The translations under genes and the position numbers were made by a program. Below are positions 39,061-48,986 of a stretch of 64,000 nt of DNA, one piece after another. Origin of the DNA: Methanomicrobiales archaeon. Its GTDB lineage: Archaea > Halobacteriota > Methanomicrobia > Methanomicrobiales > Methanospirillaceae. Each line of letters starts with the position of its first letter. Positions within the stretch are counted from its first letter, which is position 1. The stretch is taken from positions 1 through 64,000 of the forward strand of contig JANYKQ010000009.1 of assembly GCA_025358115.1 (NCBI GenBank), written 5' to 3'. Below the pieces are notes generated by a model. That model saw nothing but the letters and a program-made list of their open reading frames with translations, was not told where the DNA came from and made no database searches.

Positions 39061-39837
39061 ATGTCCCCCTCCCCCCGTATCCTGATCGTCTGCGAAGACG
39101 CAATAATCGCAAAACTTGCCTCCACGATGCTCCAGAAAAAAGAGTATAGTATCCTGGATGTCTTAAAAACCGGGGAGGAGGCGCTGGTAAAAATTGCCTA
39201 CACGGCACCGGACCTCGTAGTAATGGATGTCAATATTGGGGGAACCATGGACGCGATCGATGCCGCCCACTACATCTTCCAGATCTTCCATATCCCGGTC
39301 CTCTTCATCGCGGGATCTGCCGAAGAGGATAAACTCGCCCGCATCAAGGTTGCCCAGCCGTACGGGGTGGTCTTCCGGCCGTTCAATATCAACCAGATCA
39401 CGACCTGTATCGACATTGCGCTGTACAACCATGCCGACCGGCTCCCATCGCTGGGGAATCTGCCGCTGGGTGACTCCCGGAAGATGATGGACATGACCGA
39501 GGAGGCGCTCATCCTCCTCGACAAGCGGGGCAGGGTCCTGCTGTTCAATACGTTTGCATCGTGGATGGTGGATATGCAGCTGCCAAAGGCGTTCATGCGG
39601 CACTGGCGGGATGTCCTGATGTTTATAAGCGACAGTTCCGATGAAGAGATCAGTGACCCGGTGACCGCAGCCACGAAGCAGATGGCCGGTGCCATCTATG
39701 ATTCCAGCACCTCTCTGGTGACGACGACATCCAAACGCCGGAAAATCAGCCTTGCCGTCCGCCCGATCCGGGACAACCACGATCGCCTTATCGCTTCCGT
39801 CATGTCGCTTAAGGAGAACAAGAAAACGTACAAGTGA
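39061..39837 (+). CDS. Response regulator receiver with PAS-like C-terminal domain
   Basis: ILIVCEDAIIAKLASTMLQKKEYSI...DLVVMDVNIGGTMDAIDAA...IPVLFIAG. Confidence 0.8.
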   Translation: MSPSPRILIVCEDAIIAKLASTMLQKKEYSILDVLKTGEEALVKIAYTAPDLVVMDVNIGGTMDAIDAAHYIFQIFHIPVLFIAGSAEEDKLARIKVAQPYGVVFRPFNINQITTCIDIALYNHADRLPSLGNLPLGDSRKMMDMTEEALILLDKRGRVLLFNTFASWMVDMQLPKAFMRHWRDVLMFISDSSDEEISDPVTAATKQMAGAIYDSSTSLVTTTSKRRKISLAVRPIRDNHDRLIASVMSLKENKKTYK

Positions 39838-39919
39838 TTCCGGGATCTTCGGGGAGGCGGCGTTCATCCCGTTTTCTGAAATGAGATTATGAACTCTTAG
39901 ATGGGTTTGGTTCTTCTAA

Positions 39920-40267
39920 TCAAATTTTTTCAAATTCCTTCAATTGAGTTTCAAGTAACGTTAACTCTTGTTGAATTTTTGGACGGGCCGCGTAACGAAT
40001 TTCAAACCAAATTACTGCGACTATGATTAAAATAATTCCAACATAGATGCCCAATGTCAATATCCCTAATATACCCAAAATTAGTGGACCTTCATAACTT
40101 TTTGCGGTTTTGAGTTCTTCCTTTTTTTTGAGAATTTTTTCTTGAAATTGGAAAACTAGGGTTACCTTTTCTGAAATCTCTCCTTTTTGAGTCTGGAGAG
40201 ATGCCCCACATTTTTCACAAAATTTACCGTCTGGGGTGTTTTTTCCACAATTAGGACAGGAAACCAT
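39920..40267 (-). CDS. Zinc-ribbon small membrane protein
   Basis: MVSCPNCGKNTPDGKFCEKCGA followed by a coiled coil and TM segment. Confidence 0.7.
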   Translation of the reverse strand: MVSCPNCGKNTPDGKFCEKCGASLQTQKGEISEKVTLVFQFQEKILKKKEELKTAKSYEGPLILGILGILTLGIYVGIILIIVAVIWFEIRYAARPKIQQELTLLETQLKEFEKI

Positions 40268-40522
40268 AATATCCCAAAAAATTTAGTTTTCGAATAGATC
40301 ATACCTTTTTAATAATCTTATTAATAAATTGGGATTTCACATTTAGCAACCCATCACTTCTTATATCACATTATCCCCCACCAGCCGGCAACATTCATCC
40401 TAAAAAGACCGACCCCCCCAGATCAACTATGATACTTTTTTCATGACTCATGCAGATAATTAATAATAGAACCGTGCACTTCCCGCCGGTCAACCGCTTC
40501 CTCAGGTAACAAAAGGAGTCTG

Positions 40523-41410
40523 ATTACCATCGCCGAAATTCCCAAAGAAGAATACGTGCTGAAATGTACATCCGCATGCGCCGGGTGCAGCGACTCGCTG
40601 GCACTGCGGTACGTGCTCAAGGCAGCCGGCCCCGACACCGTCATGGTGGTTCCCGCCTGCTGCACGAGTGTCATCCAGGGCATCTACCCGAACACCGCGT
40701 TCAATGTGCCGGTCTACAACATCGCCTTTGGCGCTGCAGCTGCCTGCGCTTCAGGCATGAGCAATGCGTTCCGCGCCGAAGGAAAGAAGACGAACGTCAT
40801 CGTGTACGCCGGCGACGGCGGAACGCTCGACATCGGCATTCAGGCCATGTCGGGGGCATTCGAGCGGGGCACGGATTTCCTGTATATCTGCTATGACAAC
40901 GAGGCATACGGAAACACCGGCATGCAGCGCTCCGGGGGTACCCCCATGGGGGCCAAGACCACCACCACGCCCACCGGCAAGACCGATGCCAAGAAGGACA
41001 TCGATGCGATCGTTGCTGCCCATGACCCGCCCTACATGGCAACGGCCTGTGCAGCCTACCCGCAGGATATCTTCAAGAAAGTGCAGAAAGCCCTCACCTT
41101 CCGGGGCCCCACCTTCCTCCACATCCTTGCACCGTGCCCGCCCGGCTGGCGCTACCCCACCGAGAAGACCGTTGAGATGGGAAAACTCGCGGTCAAGAGC
41201 GGCATGTGGGTGCTCTACGAGCGGGAGTATGGGAAAGTCACCATCGGACCGCAGTCCAAGGTTGCGATGAAGAAACCGATCCCGCTCGAAGACTATCTCT
41301 CGCCGCAGGGACGGTTCAAGGGCATCGATCCGAAGATCGTTGAGATCTTAAAACAGCGGATAACAAAGAACTTCCAGCGGCTGGCAGCCGAAGAGGAGGC
41401 GTCAGCATGA
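40523..41410 (+). CDS. porB: Pyruvate:ferredoxin oxidoreductase beta subunit; probable ATT start
   Basis: CTSACAGCSDSLALRYVLKAAGPDTVMVVPACCTSVIQG; TPP motif GDGGTLDIGIQAMSGAFERGTDFLYICYDNEAYGNTG; an in-frame N-terminus (M)TIAEIPKEEYV precedes the listed GTG. Confidence 0.85.
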   Translation: MTIAEIPKEEYVLKCTSACAGCSDSLALRYVLKAAGPDTVMVVPACCTSVIQGIYPNTAFNVPVYNIAFGAAAACASGMSNAFRAEGKKTNVIVYAGDGGTLDIGIQAMSGAFERGTDFLYICYDNEAYGNTGMQRSGGTPMGAKTTTTPTGKTDAKKDIDAIVAAHDPPYMATACAAYPQDIFKKVQKALTFRGPTFLHILAPCPPGWRYPTEKTVEMGKLAVKSGMWVLYEREYGKVTIGPQSKVAMKKPIPLEDYLSPQGRFKGIDPKIVEILKQRITKNFQRLAAEEEASA

Positions 41411-42519
41411 AGAAGATTGCCACCGGCAACAAGGCAGTTGCAGAAGCGGTAAAACAGGCGAATCCCACCGTTGTCGCTGCATACCCCATCACCCCCCAGA
41501 CCGAGATCGTGGAGCAGATCGCCGAGTTCGTCACCAGCGGCCAGATGCCCGCCAGGTACATCGCGGTCGAGAGCGAGCACTCCGCCATGGCAGCCTGCAT
41601 TGGCGCAAGCATCACCGGCATCCGCACGTTCACGGCCACCAGCTCGCATGGCCTTCTCTACATGCACGAGATGACCAACTGGGCTGCAGGTGCACGTCTC
41701 CCCATCGTTATGGCTAACGTGAACCGCTCGCTGGGACCCGGCTGGAACATCTGGGCCGAGCACACCGATGCCCTGCAGGAACGCGATACCGGCTGGCTTC
41801 AGGTATATGTCAGCACGGTGCAGGAAGCCTATGATGCAACCCTCATGGCATTCCGGATCGCCGAGCACAACGATGTGCTCCTGCCGGTGATGGTGAACCT
41901 GGACGGGTTTTTACTCTCCCACATCATGCAGCCGGTTGATACCGTTGAACTGGGTGACTTCATTCCTAAAATTCATCTCCCCCACGCAATCGATCCGAAA
42001 CACCCTGCCGGGTACGGTACCCTGACCGGTCCTGACCAGCAGTTTAAGTTCCGCTGGGAGATCGAGCGCTCGATGCGGGATTCCGTGAAGGTCATCGAAG
42101 AGACCGAGAAAGAGTTTGCAAAACGCTTCGGTAGGAAGTACGGGTTCACCGAGAACTACCGGTGCGAAGATGCAGACGTGATCGTCATCGCGATGGGAAC
42201 CCTTGGCAAGGAAGCGGAAGTGGCCGTTGACCTGCTCCGGAACGAGGGCATCAAAGCCGGTTCCATGCGCATCCGCTGGCTGCGGCCGTTCCCGAAACTG
42301 GACCTGAAAGGAAAAGAGGTGGTTGTGATCGACCGCGATTACTCGTTCGGGTTTGGCGGCATCCTTGCCGGTGAGATCCGGTCCAAGACCGGTATCAGCC
42401 TCTACAGCGTGATCGCCGGTCTCGGCGGGCAGGAAGTGACCTACGATGATATCGCAGATTTCGTACGCACCCGTCGCACAGGAGAAGAGTTCTGGTTCGG
42501 GGTGAACGCCCATGTATGA
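41407..42519 (+). CDS. porA: Pyruvate:ferredoxin oxidoreductase alpha subunit
   Basis: YPITPQTEIVEQIAEF...VESEHSAMAACIGAS; overlaps porB by 4 bp. Confidence 0.85.
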   Translation: MKKIATGNKAVAEAVKQANPTVVAAYPITPQTEIVEQIAEFVTSGQMPARYIAVESEHSAMAACIGASITGIRTFTATSSHGLLYMHEMTNWAAGARLPIVMANVNRSLGPGWNIWAEHTDALQERDTGWLQVYVSTVQEAYDATLMAFRIAEHNDVLLPVMVNLDGFLLSHIMQPVDTVELGDFIPKIHLPHAIDPKHPAGYGTLTGPDQQFKFRWEIERSMRDSVKVIEETEKEFAKRFGRKYGFTENYRCEDADVIVIAMGTLGKEAEVAVDLLRNEGIKAGSMRIRWLRPFPKLDLKGKEVVVIDRDYSFGFGGILAGEIRSKTGISLYSVIAGLGGQEVTYDDIADFVRTRRTGEEFWFGVNAHV

Positions 42520-43039
42520 GATCCGCATCCACTCCCGGGGCGGGCAAGGCGGCGTTACCGCGGCCCGGCTCCTCGCGATGGCAGCTCTCCATGACGGCAA
42601 GTACGCAACCGCATGCCCGTTCTATGGCGCCGAGCGCCGGGGGGCACCGATCGTCTCGTTCGTCCGCATCGATGACAAACCGATTAAGGTCTACAGCCAG
42701 ATCCGGCAGCCGGATATGGTGGTTGTGCTTGACGCAAGCGTGATGGATGTTGTCGATGTGCTCCACGGGCTGAAAAAAGGCGGTCGCATCTTCATCAACA
42801 GTGCCGGTAAGAGGGAGTTCGCCGGCTTTGAGTGCCGCAACGTTGACCTGACGGGTATCGCACTGCGGGAGAACCTTGTGGTCTCGGGCAGCCCGATCTT
42901 AAACACACCGGTACTCGGAGCGCTTGCATCGATGGGGATCATCACTGCAGACTCCGCGAAAAAAGCGATCCGTGAGATGTTTTCCGATGAACGCAATGTC
43001 AAGGCTGCCGAAGCAGCGTATAAGGAGATGAGCGCATGA
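42512..43039 (+). CDS. porG: Pyruvate:ferredoxin oxidoreductase gamma subunit
   Basis: EIRIHSRGGQGGVTAARLLA...FYGAERRGAPI. Confidence 0.85.
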   Translation: MYEIRIHSRGGQGGVTAARLLAMAALHDGKYATACPFYGAERRGAPIVSFVRIDDKPIKVYSQIRQPDMVVVLDASVMDVVDVLHGLKKGGRIFINSAGKREFAGFECRNVDLTGIALRENLVVSGSPILNTPVLGALASMGIITADSAKKAIREMFSDERNVKAAEAAYKEMSA

Positions 43040-43290
43040 GTTCTTCACGTGAGCGCCTTGCAATGAGCCGGCCTAAGGAAGGGGCAGCTGGGCAGACCGG
43101 ATCCTGGCGGGTATTCAAACCCGTGGTTGACCGGGAGAAATGCAATGCCTGCGGGCTGTGTGCCATGTACTGCCCGGACGGTGTGATCGATGAGGACCTG
43201 AATATCGATCTCCGGTTCTGCAAAGGCTGTGGTATCTGCGCCAACGAATGCCCGAAAAAGGCAATCGCTATGGTCAGGGAAGAGAAGTAA
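43036..43290 (+). CDS. porD: Pyruvate:ferredoxin oxidoreductase delta subunit, 2[4Fe-4S]
   Basis: CNACGLCAMYCP...CKGCGICANECP; overlaps porG by 4 bp. Confidence 0.85.
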   Translation: MSSSRERLAMSRPKEGAAGQTGSWRVFKPVVDREKCNACGLCAMYCPDGVIDEDLNIDLRFCKGCGICANECPKKAIAMVREEK

Positions 43291-43391
43291 AATCCGTATT
43301 CTTTTTTTATAAATATCTGGACCGTATCCAAACCGGGCCGTATCCAAATCTTTTTTTATTCATGGATGGATATTGGCTTGAGTGAGCGTTT

Positions 43392-44114
43392 TTGAACAGA
43401 AAACATTTTGGCGACCAGCGGGATCTTTTTAAATTCGATCTGGTTCGCCATATCATGAAATCCTTACCCGGCCTTACCAGTTTCACGTTTATTCCCATGC
43501 TGACCGAGACTGATGCGAAGAACGATACGGATCGCGGGACGAAAAAAGATATGGAAAAGGCGGTAAAAATTGGAAAAGCGGGGAGCCAGAACTTCAATCT
43601 TCTCCAGCATGTATCACGTTTACAGGAGATCGACAGCGATCTTGAATATGCCCGGTCTCTGTGTCATTATTTTAAAAACGAGAATATCTTAATGGATATC
43701 CTGCACCCGCATTCCTTCACCCATAAGGAGAGGGAGAAATATTTCAACAGCATTTTTTCCGACTTCCCGAAAAAATCACTGGTATTTCTTGACCCGGATA
43801 TCGGACTTGAAGAGAGTAAGCCGGACCAGCGCCATCTTCTCCTTGACGAGGTGAAGATGATCTATGACCACCTGGATGCCGAATCTGTCCTGTTGATCTA
43901 CCAGCATTTCCCCCGGAAAGTCCATGCGGATTATATCCGGCAGCGGTGTTCGCAGCTCTCTGAACTAACCGGTTCTTCGCCTCTCACCATAACGGATAAT
44001 GAGATCCTCTTCTTCATCTGTACAAAAACTCCCCGTATGCAGGAGCGCCTTGAAATGGTTCTGGAGAGTTACGCAAACAGTTATCCGGCGCTCTGTTCTC
44101 ATACGTGCAGGTGA
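43392..44114 (+). CDS. Hypothetical protein, TTG start
   Basis: 240-aa ORF starting NRKHFGDQRDLFKFDLVRHIMKSLPGLTSFTFIPMLTETD; contains FLDPDIGLE. Confidence 0.65.
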   Translation: MNRKHFGDQRDLFKFDLVRHIMKSLPGLTSFTFIPMLTETDAKNDTDRGTKKDMEKAVKIGKAGSQNFNLLQHVSRLQEIDSDLEYARSLCHYFKNENILMDILHPHSFTHKEREKYFNSIFSDFPKKSLVFLDPDIGLEESKPDQRHLLLDEVKMIYDHLDAESVLLIYQHFPRKVHADYIRQRCSQLSELTGSSPLTITDNEILFFICTKTPRMQERLEMVLESYANSYPALCSHTCR

Positions 44115-44184
44115 ACAACCACCGGACTCCTTTTTATTGCTGAATGGTGACCGGCAGTTTACCGTATCTCAATAGCCTGTCACC

Positions 44185-44550
44185 TTAATGGATTTTCAGT
44201 TCATCCTTTGCTATAAACTCGAGATCGAACTTGTAGAAATGGGTAAAACCACACTTGCGGCACCGTACCGAGAGGTGACGGGTGCCGACCGTAATGTCAT
44301 GCAGACCGGTTGTATGGCAGTTCCGGCATTCTGCATCCTGCACCAGCTCCCAGACCGGGTACTTCCCGATCGGGGTAAATGATCCAGGCTGTGCTACTTC
44401 CTGTATCCGCGGTACAAAGACACGGGTTGCCCCACAGTTGTCACAGGCCACCTGCGCTTTGTTGGGAACGGCCTTGATTATCTGGTCTGCCACCTGTTTG
44501 CAGTGATAGCAGTCTGTGCGATGTTTTGTGAAGATGAACCGGTCGCTCAT
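44185..44550 (-). CDS. Hypothetical protein with several Cys-pair zinc-binding motifs
   Basis: CYHCKQ, CDNCGA, CRNCHTTG and CRKCGF motifs. Confidence 0.65.
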   Translation of the reverse strand: MSDRFIFTKHRTDCYHCKQVADQIIKAVPNKAQVACDNCGATRVFVPRIQEVAQPGSFTPIGKYPVWELVQDAECRNCHTTGLHDITVGTRHLSVRCRKCGFTHFYKFDLEFIAKDELKIH

Positions 44551-44675
44551 GAGTGATACTGGATGCGTCCGGGTTCATTAATCTGTTGCCGTTAAGGATC
44601 TTCAAAAAAAAGTGCTGTACTTTTTTTACCGGGGAAAGGTGCAGGCAAAACAGTGAACCGGACGTATTACCCGCA

Positions 44676-44755
44676 AATTTTGGTGCTGCTGGCAAAAGGG
44701 TCTCAATTTTTATCGTAAATTTAATTACACGGTGATTACAATGTAATTTCCATGA
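44676..44755 (+). promoter_or_regulatory. Duplicated leader/promoter, copy 1
   Basis: ttttggtgctgctggcaaaagggtctcaattttt..cgtaaatttaattaca, shared with 45375-45453; TATA-like taaatttaatta about 30 bp before the ATG. Confidence 0.6.
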
Positions 44756-45306
44756 AGAAGTTCATTGGATTGCTCGTTCTGATGATTGTCCTTGTGATGG
44801 TCAGCGGCTGTACCCAGCCGGCTAAACCGGTTGAAGTAATTACCCCGGCCCCCACCGCGGTTCCGACCGCTGCCCCAACCGCAGCCCCGACAGAAGTGAT
44901 ACCCGTTCCAACCATTGTACCAACAACTGAACAGACCCTGGTGCCCACAACGGTGACTACGACCCTGTCCAAGCCGAAGGTCACCCTGGTACCCCAGACC
45001 ACCAAGACGATCATTTACATGCGGAACAACACGTTCGTCCCCCTGGAGCTCACGGTCCTGCCGGGAACCGGTATCACCTGGGTGAATGACGATTCCGTCA
45101 ACCATGCCATAAAAACAACCGGGGTCAACACCGGCATGTTCAACTCCGGCGACATTATTCCCACAGCCACATGGGGATACACCTTTGGTACTGTAGGGGT
45201 GTACGAAATCGTCTCTCCCGATTCTCCGGATATGAAGGGTACGATTGTTGTCAAGAACGGTGCTTCGGTTGTAGGTGCACCGGCAATGCAGACACCTTCC
45301 CCCTGA
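44752..45306 (+). CDS. Cupredoxin-like lipoprotein, tandem copy 1
   Basis: Lipobox MVSGC, Pro/Thr-rich linker, NTFVPLELTVLPGTGITWVNDDSVNHAIKTTG...GYTFGTVGVYEIVSPDSPDMKGTIVVK. Confidence 0.8.
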   Translation: MKKFIGLLVLMIVLVMVSGCTQPAKPVEVITPAPTAVPTAAPTAAPTEVIPVPTIVPTTEQTLVPTTVTTTLSKPKVTLVPQTTKTIIYMRNNTFVPLELTVLPGTGITWVNDDSVNHAIKTTGVNTGMFNSGDIIPTATWGYTFGTVGVYEIVSPDSPDMKGTIVVKNGASVVGAPAMQTPSP

Positions 45307-45374
45307 TCAAACGATCTTTCCCCCTTTTTTAATTTCATTTCTCCCGTGCTATCGGGTGCCGGTAAACAGATCAC

Positions 45375-45453
45375 AATTTTTGGTGCTGCTGGCAAAAGGG
45401 TCCCAATTTTTTTCGTAAATTTAATTACAGGGGGAAACAATTTTATTTCCATG
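45375..45453 (+). promoter_or_regulatory. Duplicated leader/promoter, copy 2
   Basis: Near-identical to 44676-44755. Confidence 0.6.
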
Positions 45454-46041
45454 AAAAAAATTATTGGATTGTTCATTCTGGTCATTGTCCTTGCATTGGT
45501 CAGCGGATGCACTCAGCAGGCACAGCCCGCAGCAATAATTACCCCGGCAGCCACGCCAGTCGTGACAACACCAGCTACTGCGGTACCAACAGTTCCCCCT
45601 GCAACAGAAGCAACACCGGTTCCAACTGCGGAACCCACGACCGTTGCCACCATCCTCCCGGATACTACTGCAACCGTAACTACCATAGCTACCGTGGCCA
45701 GGACACCCATCCCGGTGGGAACTGCATCAACCAAAATCACCACGATCCATATCCTGAACAATTCGTTTGTTCCCCAGCAACTCACGGTGCTGCCGGGAAC
45801 CGGCATAACGTGGATCAACGATGATCTTACTCCCCATGCCATCAAGACAACGGGCACTCACGCCGGTATGTTCAATTCAGGAGATCTTGGGTTAGGCTCC
45901 AACTGGGGCTATACTTTCGGAGCGAACGAGGGCACCTTTGAAATTATCGATACCTACTCGAATGCAACCTGTGTGATCATTGTCAAGAAAGGCGAGTTGT
46001 TGAGCAGTGTCATAACCGCACGCCCCACCGCAACGGCATAA
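45451..46041 (+). CDS. Cupredoxin-like lipoprotein, tandem copy 2
   Basis: MKKIIGLFILVIVLALVSGCTQQ; NSFVPQQLTVLPGTGITWINDDLTPHAIKTTG matches copy 1. Confidence 0.8.
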   Translation: MKKIIGLFILVIVLALVSGCTQQAQPAAIITPAATPVVTTPATAVPTVPPATEATPVPTAEPTTVATILPDTTATVTTIATVARTPIPVGTASTKITTIHILNNSFVPQQLTVLPGTGITWINDDLTPHAIKTTGTHAGMFNSGDLGLGSNWGYTFGANEGTFEIIDTYSNATCVIIVKKGELLSSVITARPTATA

Positions 46042-46072
46042 ATTCATTCCCTTCTTTTTTTAATGCCATTAA

Positions 46073-46093
46073 GGATACCCCCTCAGGGTATCC
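46073..46093 (+). terminator. Perfect 8-bp hairpin ggataccc-cctca-gggtatcc downstream of the cupredoxin-like gene
   Basis: Read directly. Confidence 0.45.
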
Positions 46094-46282
46094 CAACCCC
46101 GTCAAAAAGGACCCCGCTAATGATAACAATGAATGGACAGTCTGCCCGGAACTCCCCCGTGGCGGGACTTAAGGCGAAAAGCGCCGGGGGTCGCGGGTGC
46201 ATCAAAACGTCCGGAGTCTTTCTCCAGAGTCGGACAATTACGGATAAAAAATACGGAAAAAAAACGGGAAAAATATTTTAGG

Positions 46283-47941
46283 TTAGTAGTCGCCCATGCC
46301 CGGAGGCATGCCGCCCATTCCACCCATACCGCCCATGCCACCCGGGGGCATACCCTCGGGTGCATGGCTCTTGGAGGATGCAATGACATCGTCAATACGC
46401 AGGATCATGATGGCTGCTTCTGCTGCTGAAGAGATTGCCTGGGTCTTGACCCGGAGGGGCTCGACAACGCCGGCTGCCTTCATATCGACTGCCTTGCCTT
46501 CGAACACGTTGAGTCCGTAGGTCTTCTTGCCCTTCTCGTGGGCTGCACGGATCTCGACTAACATATCGATGGGGTCAAGTCCTGCATTCTCTGCAAGGGT
46601 TCTCGGGATGATCTCGAGTGCGGATGCGAATGCCTCAATGGCGAGCTGTGCCCTGCCACCAACGGTTGCGCCGTACTCGCGGAGACGGAGCGAGAGCTCG
46701 GTCTCAGGTGCGCCGCCACCGGCTACGACCTTCTTGTCCTCGACAACGACACCGACAACGCGGAGTGCGTCGTGGATTGCGCGTTCGAGTTCGTCGACTA
46801 CGTGCTCAGTTCCTCCCTTGATGATGATGGAGACTGCCTTGGGGTTCTTGCACTGCTCGACAAAGGTCATATCTTCGCCACCGACTTTGCGCTCCTCAAC
46901 GAGGCCGGCCTTGCCGAGCTCTTCCTTGGAGATTGCATCGATCGAGGAGACGAGGGTTGCACCGGTTGCACGGGCAAGCTTCTCCATGTCGCTCTTCTTG
47001 ACACGGCGGGTTGCAAAGAGTCCTGCCTTTGCAAGGTAGTGCTGTGCAATGTCGTCAATGCCTTTCTGGCAGAAGAGGACGTTTGCACCGCTCTTGACGA
47101 TCTTCTCAACAATGTCCTTGACCATGCGCTCTTCCTCATCGAGGAATGCCTGGAGCTGGTCGGGAGAGGTGATGTTGATCTCGGCGTCGACTTCGGTCTT
47201 CTTGAACTCGACTGCTGCATTCAGGAGAAGGATCTTTGCATTGGTGACCTTCTTTGGCATCGAGGGGTGGACGCGTTCCTTGTCAATGAGTACTCCTTCA
47301 ACAATCTCGGAGTCCTCGATTGAGCCACCGGTCTTCTTCTCGACCTTGATGTTCTCGATGTCAACGGTGCCGTCTGCATCGGTGACCATGGTCACTGCCT
47401 TGACTACAAGTTCACAGAGTTTGTCCTTGCTGGCCTCTGCGCCCTTGCCGGTCATTGCGGTGCCTGCAATGTTCTTTAAGAGAGTCTTGTCGGTGATTTT
47501 TATATCGAAAGCGATCTCTTTTAAGAGCTGCTGGGCCTTCTCGGCTGCCTGGCGGTAACCTGCTGCGATGATCGTCGGGTGGACGTCCATCTCAAGGAGG
47601 TCTTCTGCCTTCTTTAAGAGTTCCCCGGCAATGATGACTGCGGTGGTTGTTCCGTCACCGACTTCATCGTCCTGGGTCTTTGCGACCTCGACCATCATCT
47701 TTGCGGCCGGGTGCTCGATGTCCATTTCCTTTAAGATGGTGACACCGTCATTTGTGATCACTACGTCGCCAATGGTGTCGACGAGCATCTTGTCCATGCC
47801 TTTTGGACCGAGCGTGGTCCTGACTGCACTTGCCACTGCCTTTGCGGCGGTGATGTTCATACCCTGAGCGTCGCGGCCGCGGGTACGGGTGCTGCCTTCT
47901 TTAAGAATAAGAATCTGCTGTCCTCCAAGTTGTTGTGACAT
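46283..47941 (-). CDS. Thermosome (group II chaperonin) subunit
   Basis: [68 protein letters not shown]-rich C-terminus; TATA-like tatatata upstream. Confidence 0.97.
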   Translation of the reverse strand: MSQQLGGQQILILKEGSTRTRGRDAQGMNITAAKAVASAVRTTLGPKGMDKMLVDTIGDVVITNDGVTILKEMDIEHPAAKMMVEVAKTQDDEVGDGTTTAVIIAGELLKKAEDLLEMDVHPTIIAAGYRQAAEKAQQLLKEIAFDIKITDKTLLKNIAGTAMTGKGAEASKDKLCELVVKAVTMVTDADGTVDIENIKVEKKTGGSIEDSEIVEGVLIDKERVHPSMPKKVTNAKILLLNAAVEFKKTEVDAEINITSPDQLQAFLDEEERMVKDIVEKIVKSGANVLFCQKGIDDIAQHYLAKAGLFATRRVKKSDMEKLARATGATLVSSIDAISKEELGKAGLVEERKVGGEDMTFVEQCKNPKAVSIIIKGGTEHVVDELERAIHDALRVVGVVVEDKKVVAGGGAPETELSLRLREYGATVGGRAQLAIEAFASALEIIPRTLAENAGLDPIDMLVEIRAAHEKGKKTYGLNVFEGKAVDMKAAGVVEPLRVKTQAISSAAEAAIMILRIDDVIASSKSHAPEGMPPGGMGGMGGMGGMPPGMGDY

Positions 47942-48016
47942 AAATTTCACCACTTTTGTACTAGATTTAGCACTAAAATTGGTTTGTGGTTCTATATATA
48001 CGTTATGCAAAAAAGT

Positions 48017-48943
48017 TCAGTCGCCCAGCAGGTCGAGGAGTTCGAAACCGTCCTCAATCCGGTGGAGGCGCTTCTCGCCAATCACGAGCGTCTTTCCGAT
48101 CTTCTTTTCCTTGTGGTAATCGGTAATCACGCACATCGCATGCTTCTTTGCGATCTGCGAGAGATTGCCAATGAGGGCAGCCCGCTTCACCACTTTCTGG
48201 GCAGGTCCATAGCCCGTGAGGATCGTCTGCTTGTCAAACGTGAGGAGGGCCTGGAACGGGGCCCCGTGAAGCGTGTGAAGGCGGACCCCGATCAGTTCCA
48301 GGAATTCCATCGGGCTCTGCTGGTGGGCACCCGTCAGCTCCTTTTCCGCCTCCATCGCTTTTGGCGGTTCATTCCGGATGAGATCGATGGACTCGACAAC
48401 ACCGGTATTGAAGTATTCCTCGATTCGTATGGCCACATCCAGGGTCGTGCCCATCCCGCTCTCGTACTTGCTGATGGTGCGCCGCGAGACCCCGAGCACG
48501 GTCCCGAGATCGCCAAGCGACATGTTACGCCGTTCCCGTAATTCCCGGAGCGCTTCTCCATTGATGTTGACATACAACCCTCCGGGCGATGCGTACACGA
48601 GCGGGGGAATCTTCTCGACAAAATAATCGTAGAGGGTTGAGGGACTGATCGCATAGATCCCGTACCGTACATAAACAGCCCCGCGTTCCAGCTCCGCGTC
48701 CCGTGCGCGTTCACCCACAATCAAAGGAATACCCCCCAGCAGGCGCGAGATGAGCTCGATATCGAATGCCACCTCTTCGCTAACGGAATCGATATGGGAG
48801 ACCACCTTGATGACGAGCAGCGTCCCGTCGTTGCGGGCGATGAGGTCAAAACTCCGCGGACGGAGGGTGAACCTCTCGGAGACATCGAAGCCGGCCGTGA
48901 TCATAACACTGGTAACCAGCTGGAGCTGGCGGTCCTGGGACAT
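48017..48943 (-). CDS. Archaeal HTH-type transcriptional regulator (COG1395-like)
   Basis: LRELRERRNMSLGDLGTVLGVSRRTISKYESGM helix-turn-helix; start placed at MSQDRQ; divergent from tiaS with atatattaatata between. Confidence 0.8.
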   Translation of the reverse strand: MSQDRQLQLVTSVMITAGFDVSERFTLRPRSFDLIARNDGTLLVIKVVSHIDSVSEEVAFDIELISRLLGGIPLIVGERARDAELERGAVYVRYGIYAISPSTLYDYFVEKIPPLVYASPGGLYVNINGEALRELRERRNMSLGDLGTVLGVSRRTISKYESGMGTTLDVAIRIEEYFNTGVVESIDLIRNEPPKAMEAEKELTGAHQQSPMEFLELIGVRLHTLHGAPFQALLTFDKQTILTGYGPAQKVVKRAALIGNLSQIAKKHAMCVITDYHKEKKIGKTLVIGEKRLHRIEDGFELLDLLGD

Positions 48944-48986
48944 GTAGTTACAAATGGATGGAGCGTGCCCATATATTAATATAGAC

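Noticed and set aside
40523-43290. Gene order B-A-G-D of the por operon as a novelty
   Set aside because: All four standard subunits are present and translationally coupled; order alone is weak evidence of anything new
46100-46280. GC-rich intergenic stretch with short hairpins that might be an ncRNA or riboswitch
   Set aside because: No recognisable riboswitch core; the short stems found are expected by chance in GC-rich DNA
46117-46395. Antisense/overlapping ORFs around the thermosome 3' end (also 46063-46281 and many others)
   Set aside because: Shadow ORFs of GC-rich coding DNA or GC-rich noncoding sequence; no protein-family features
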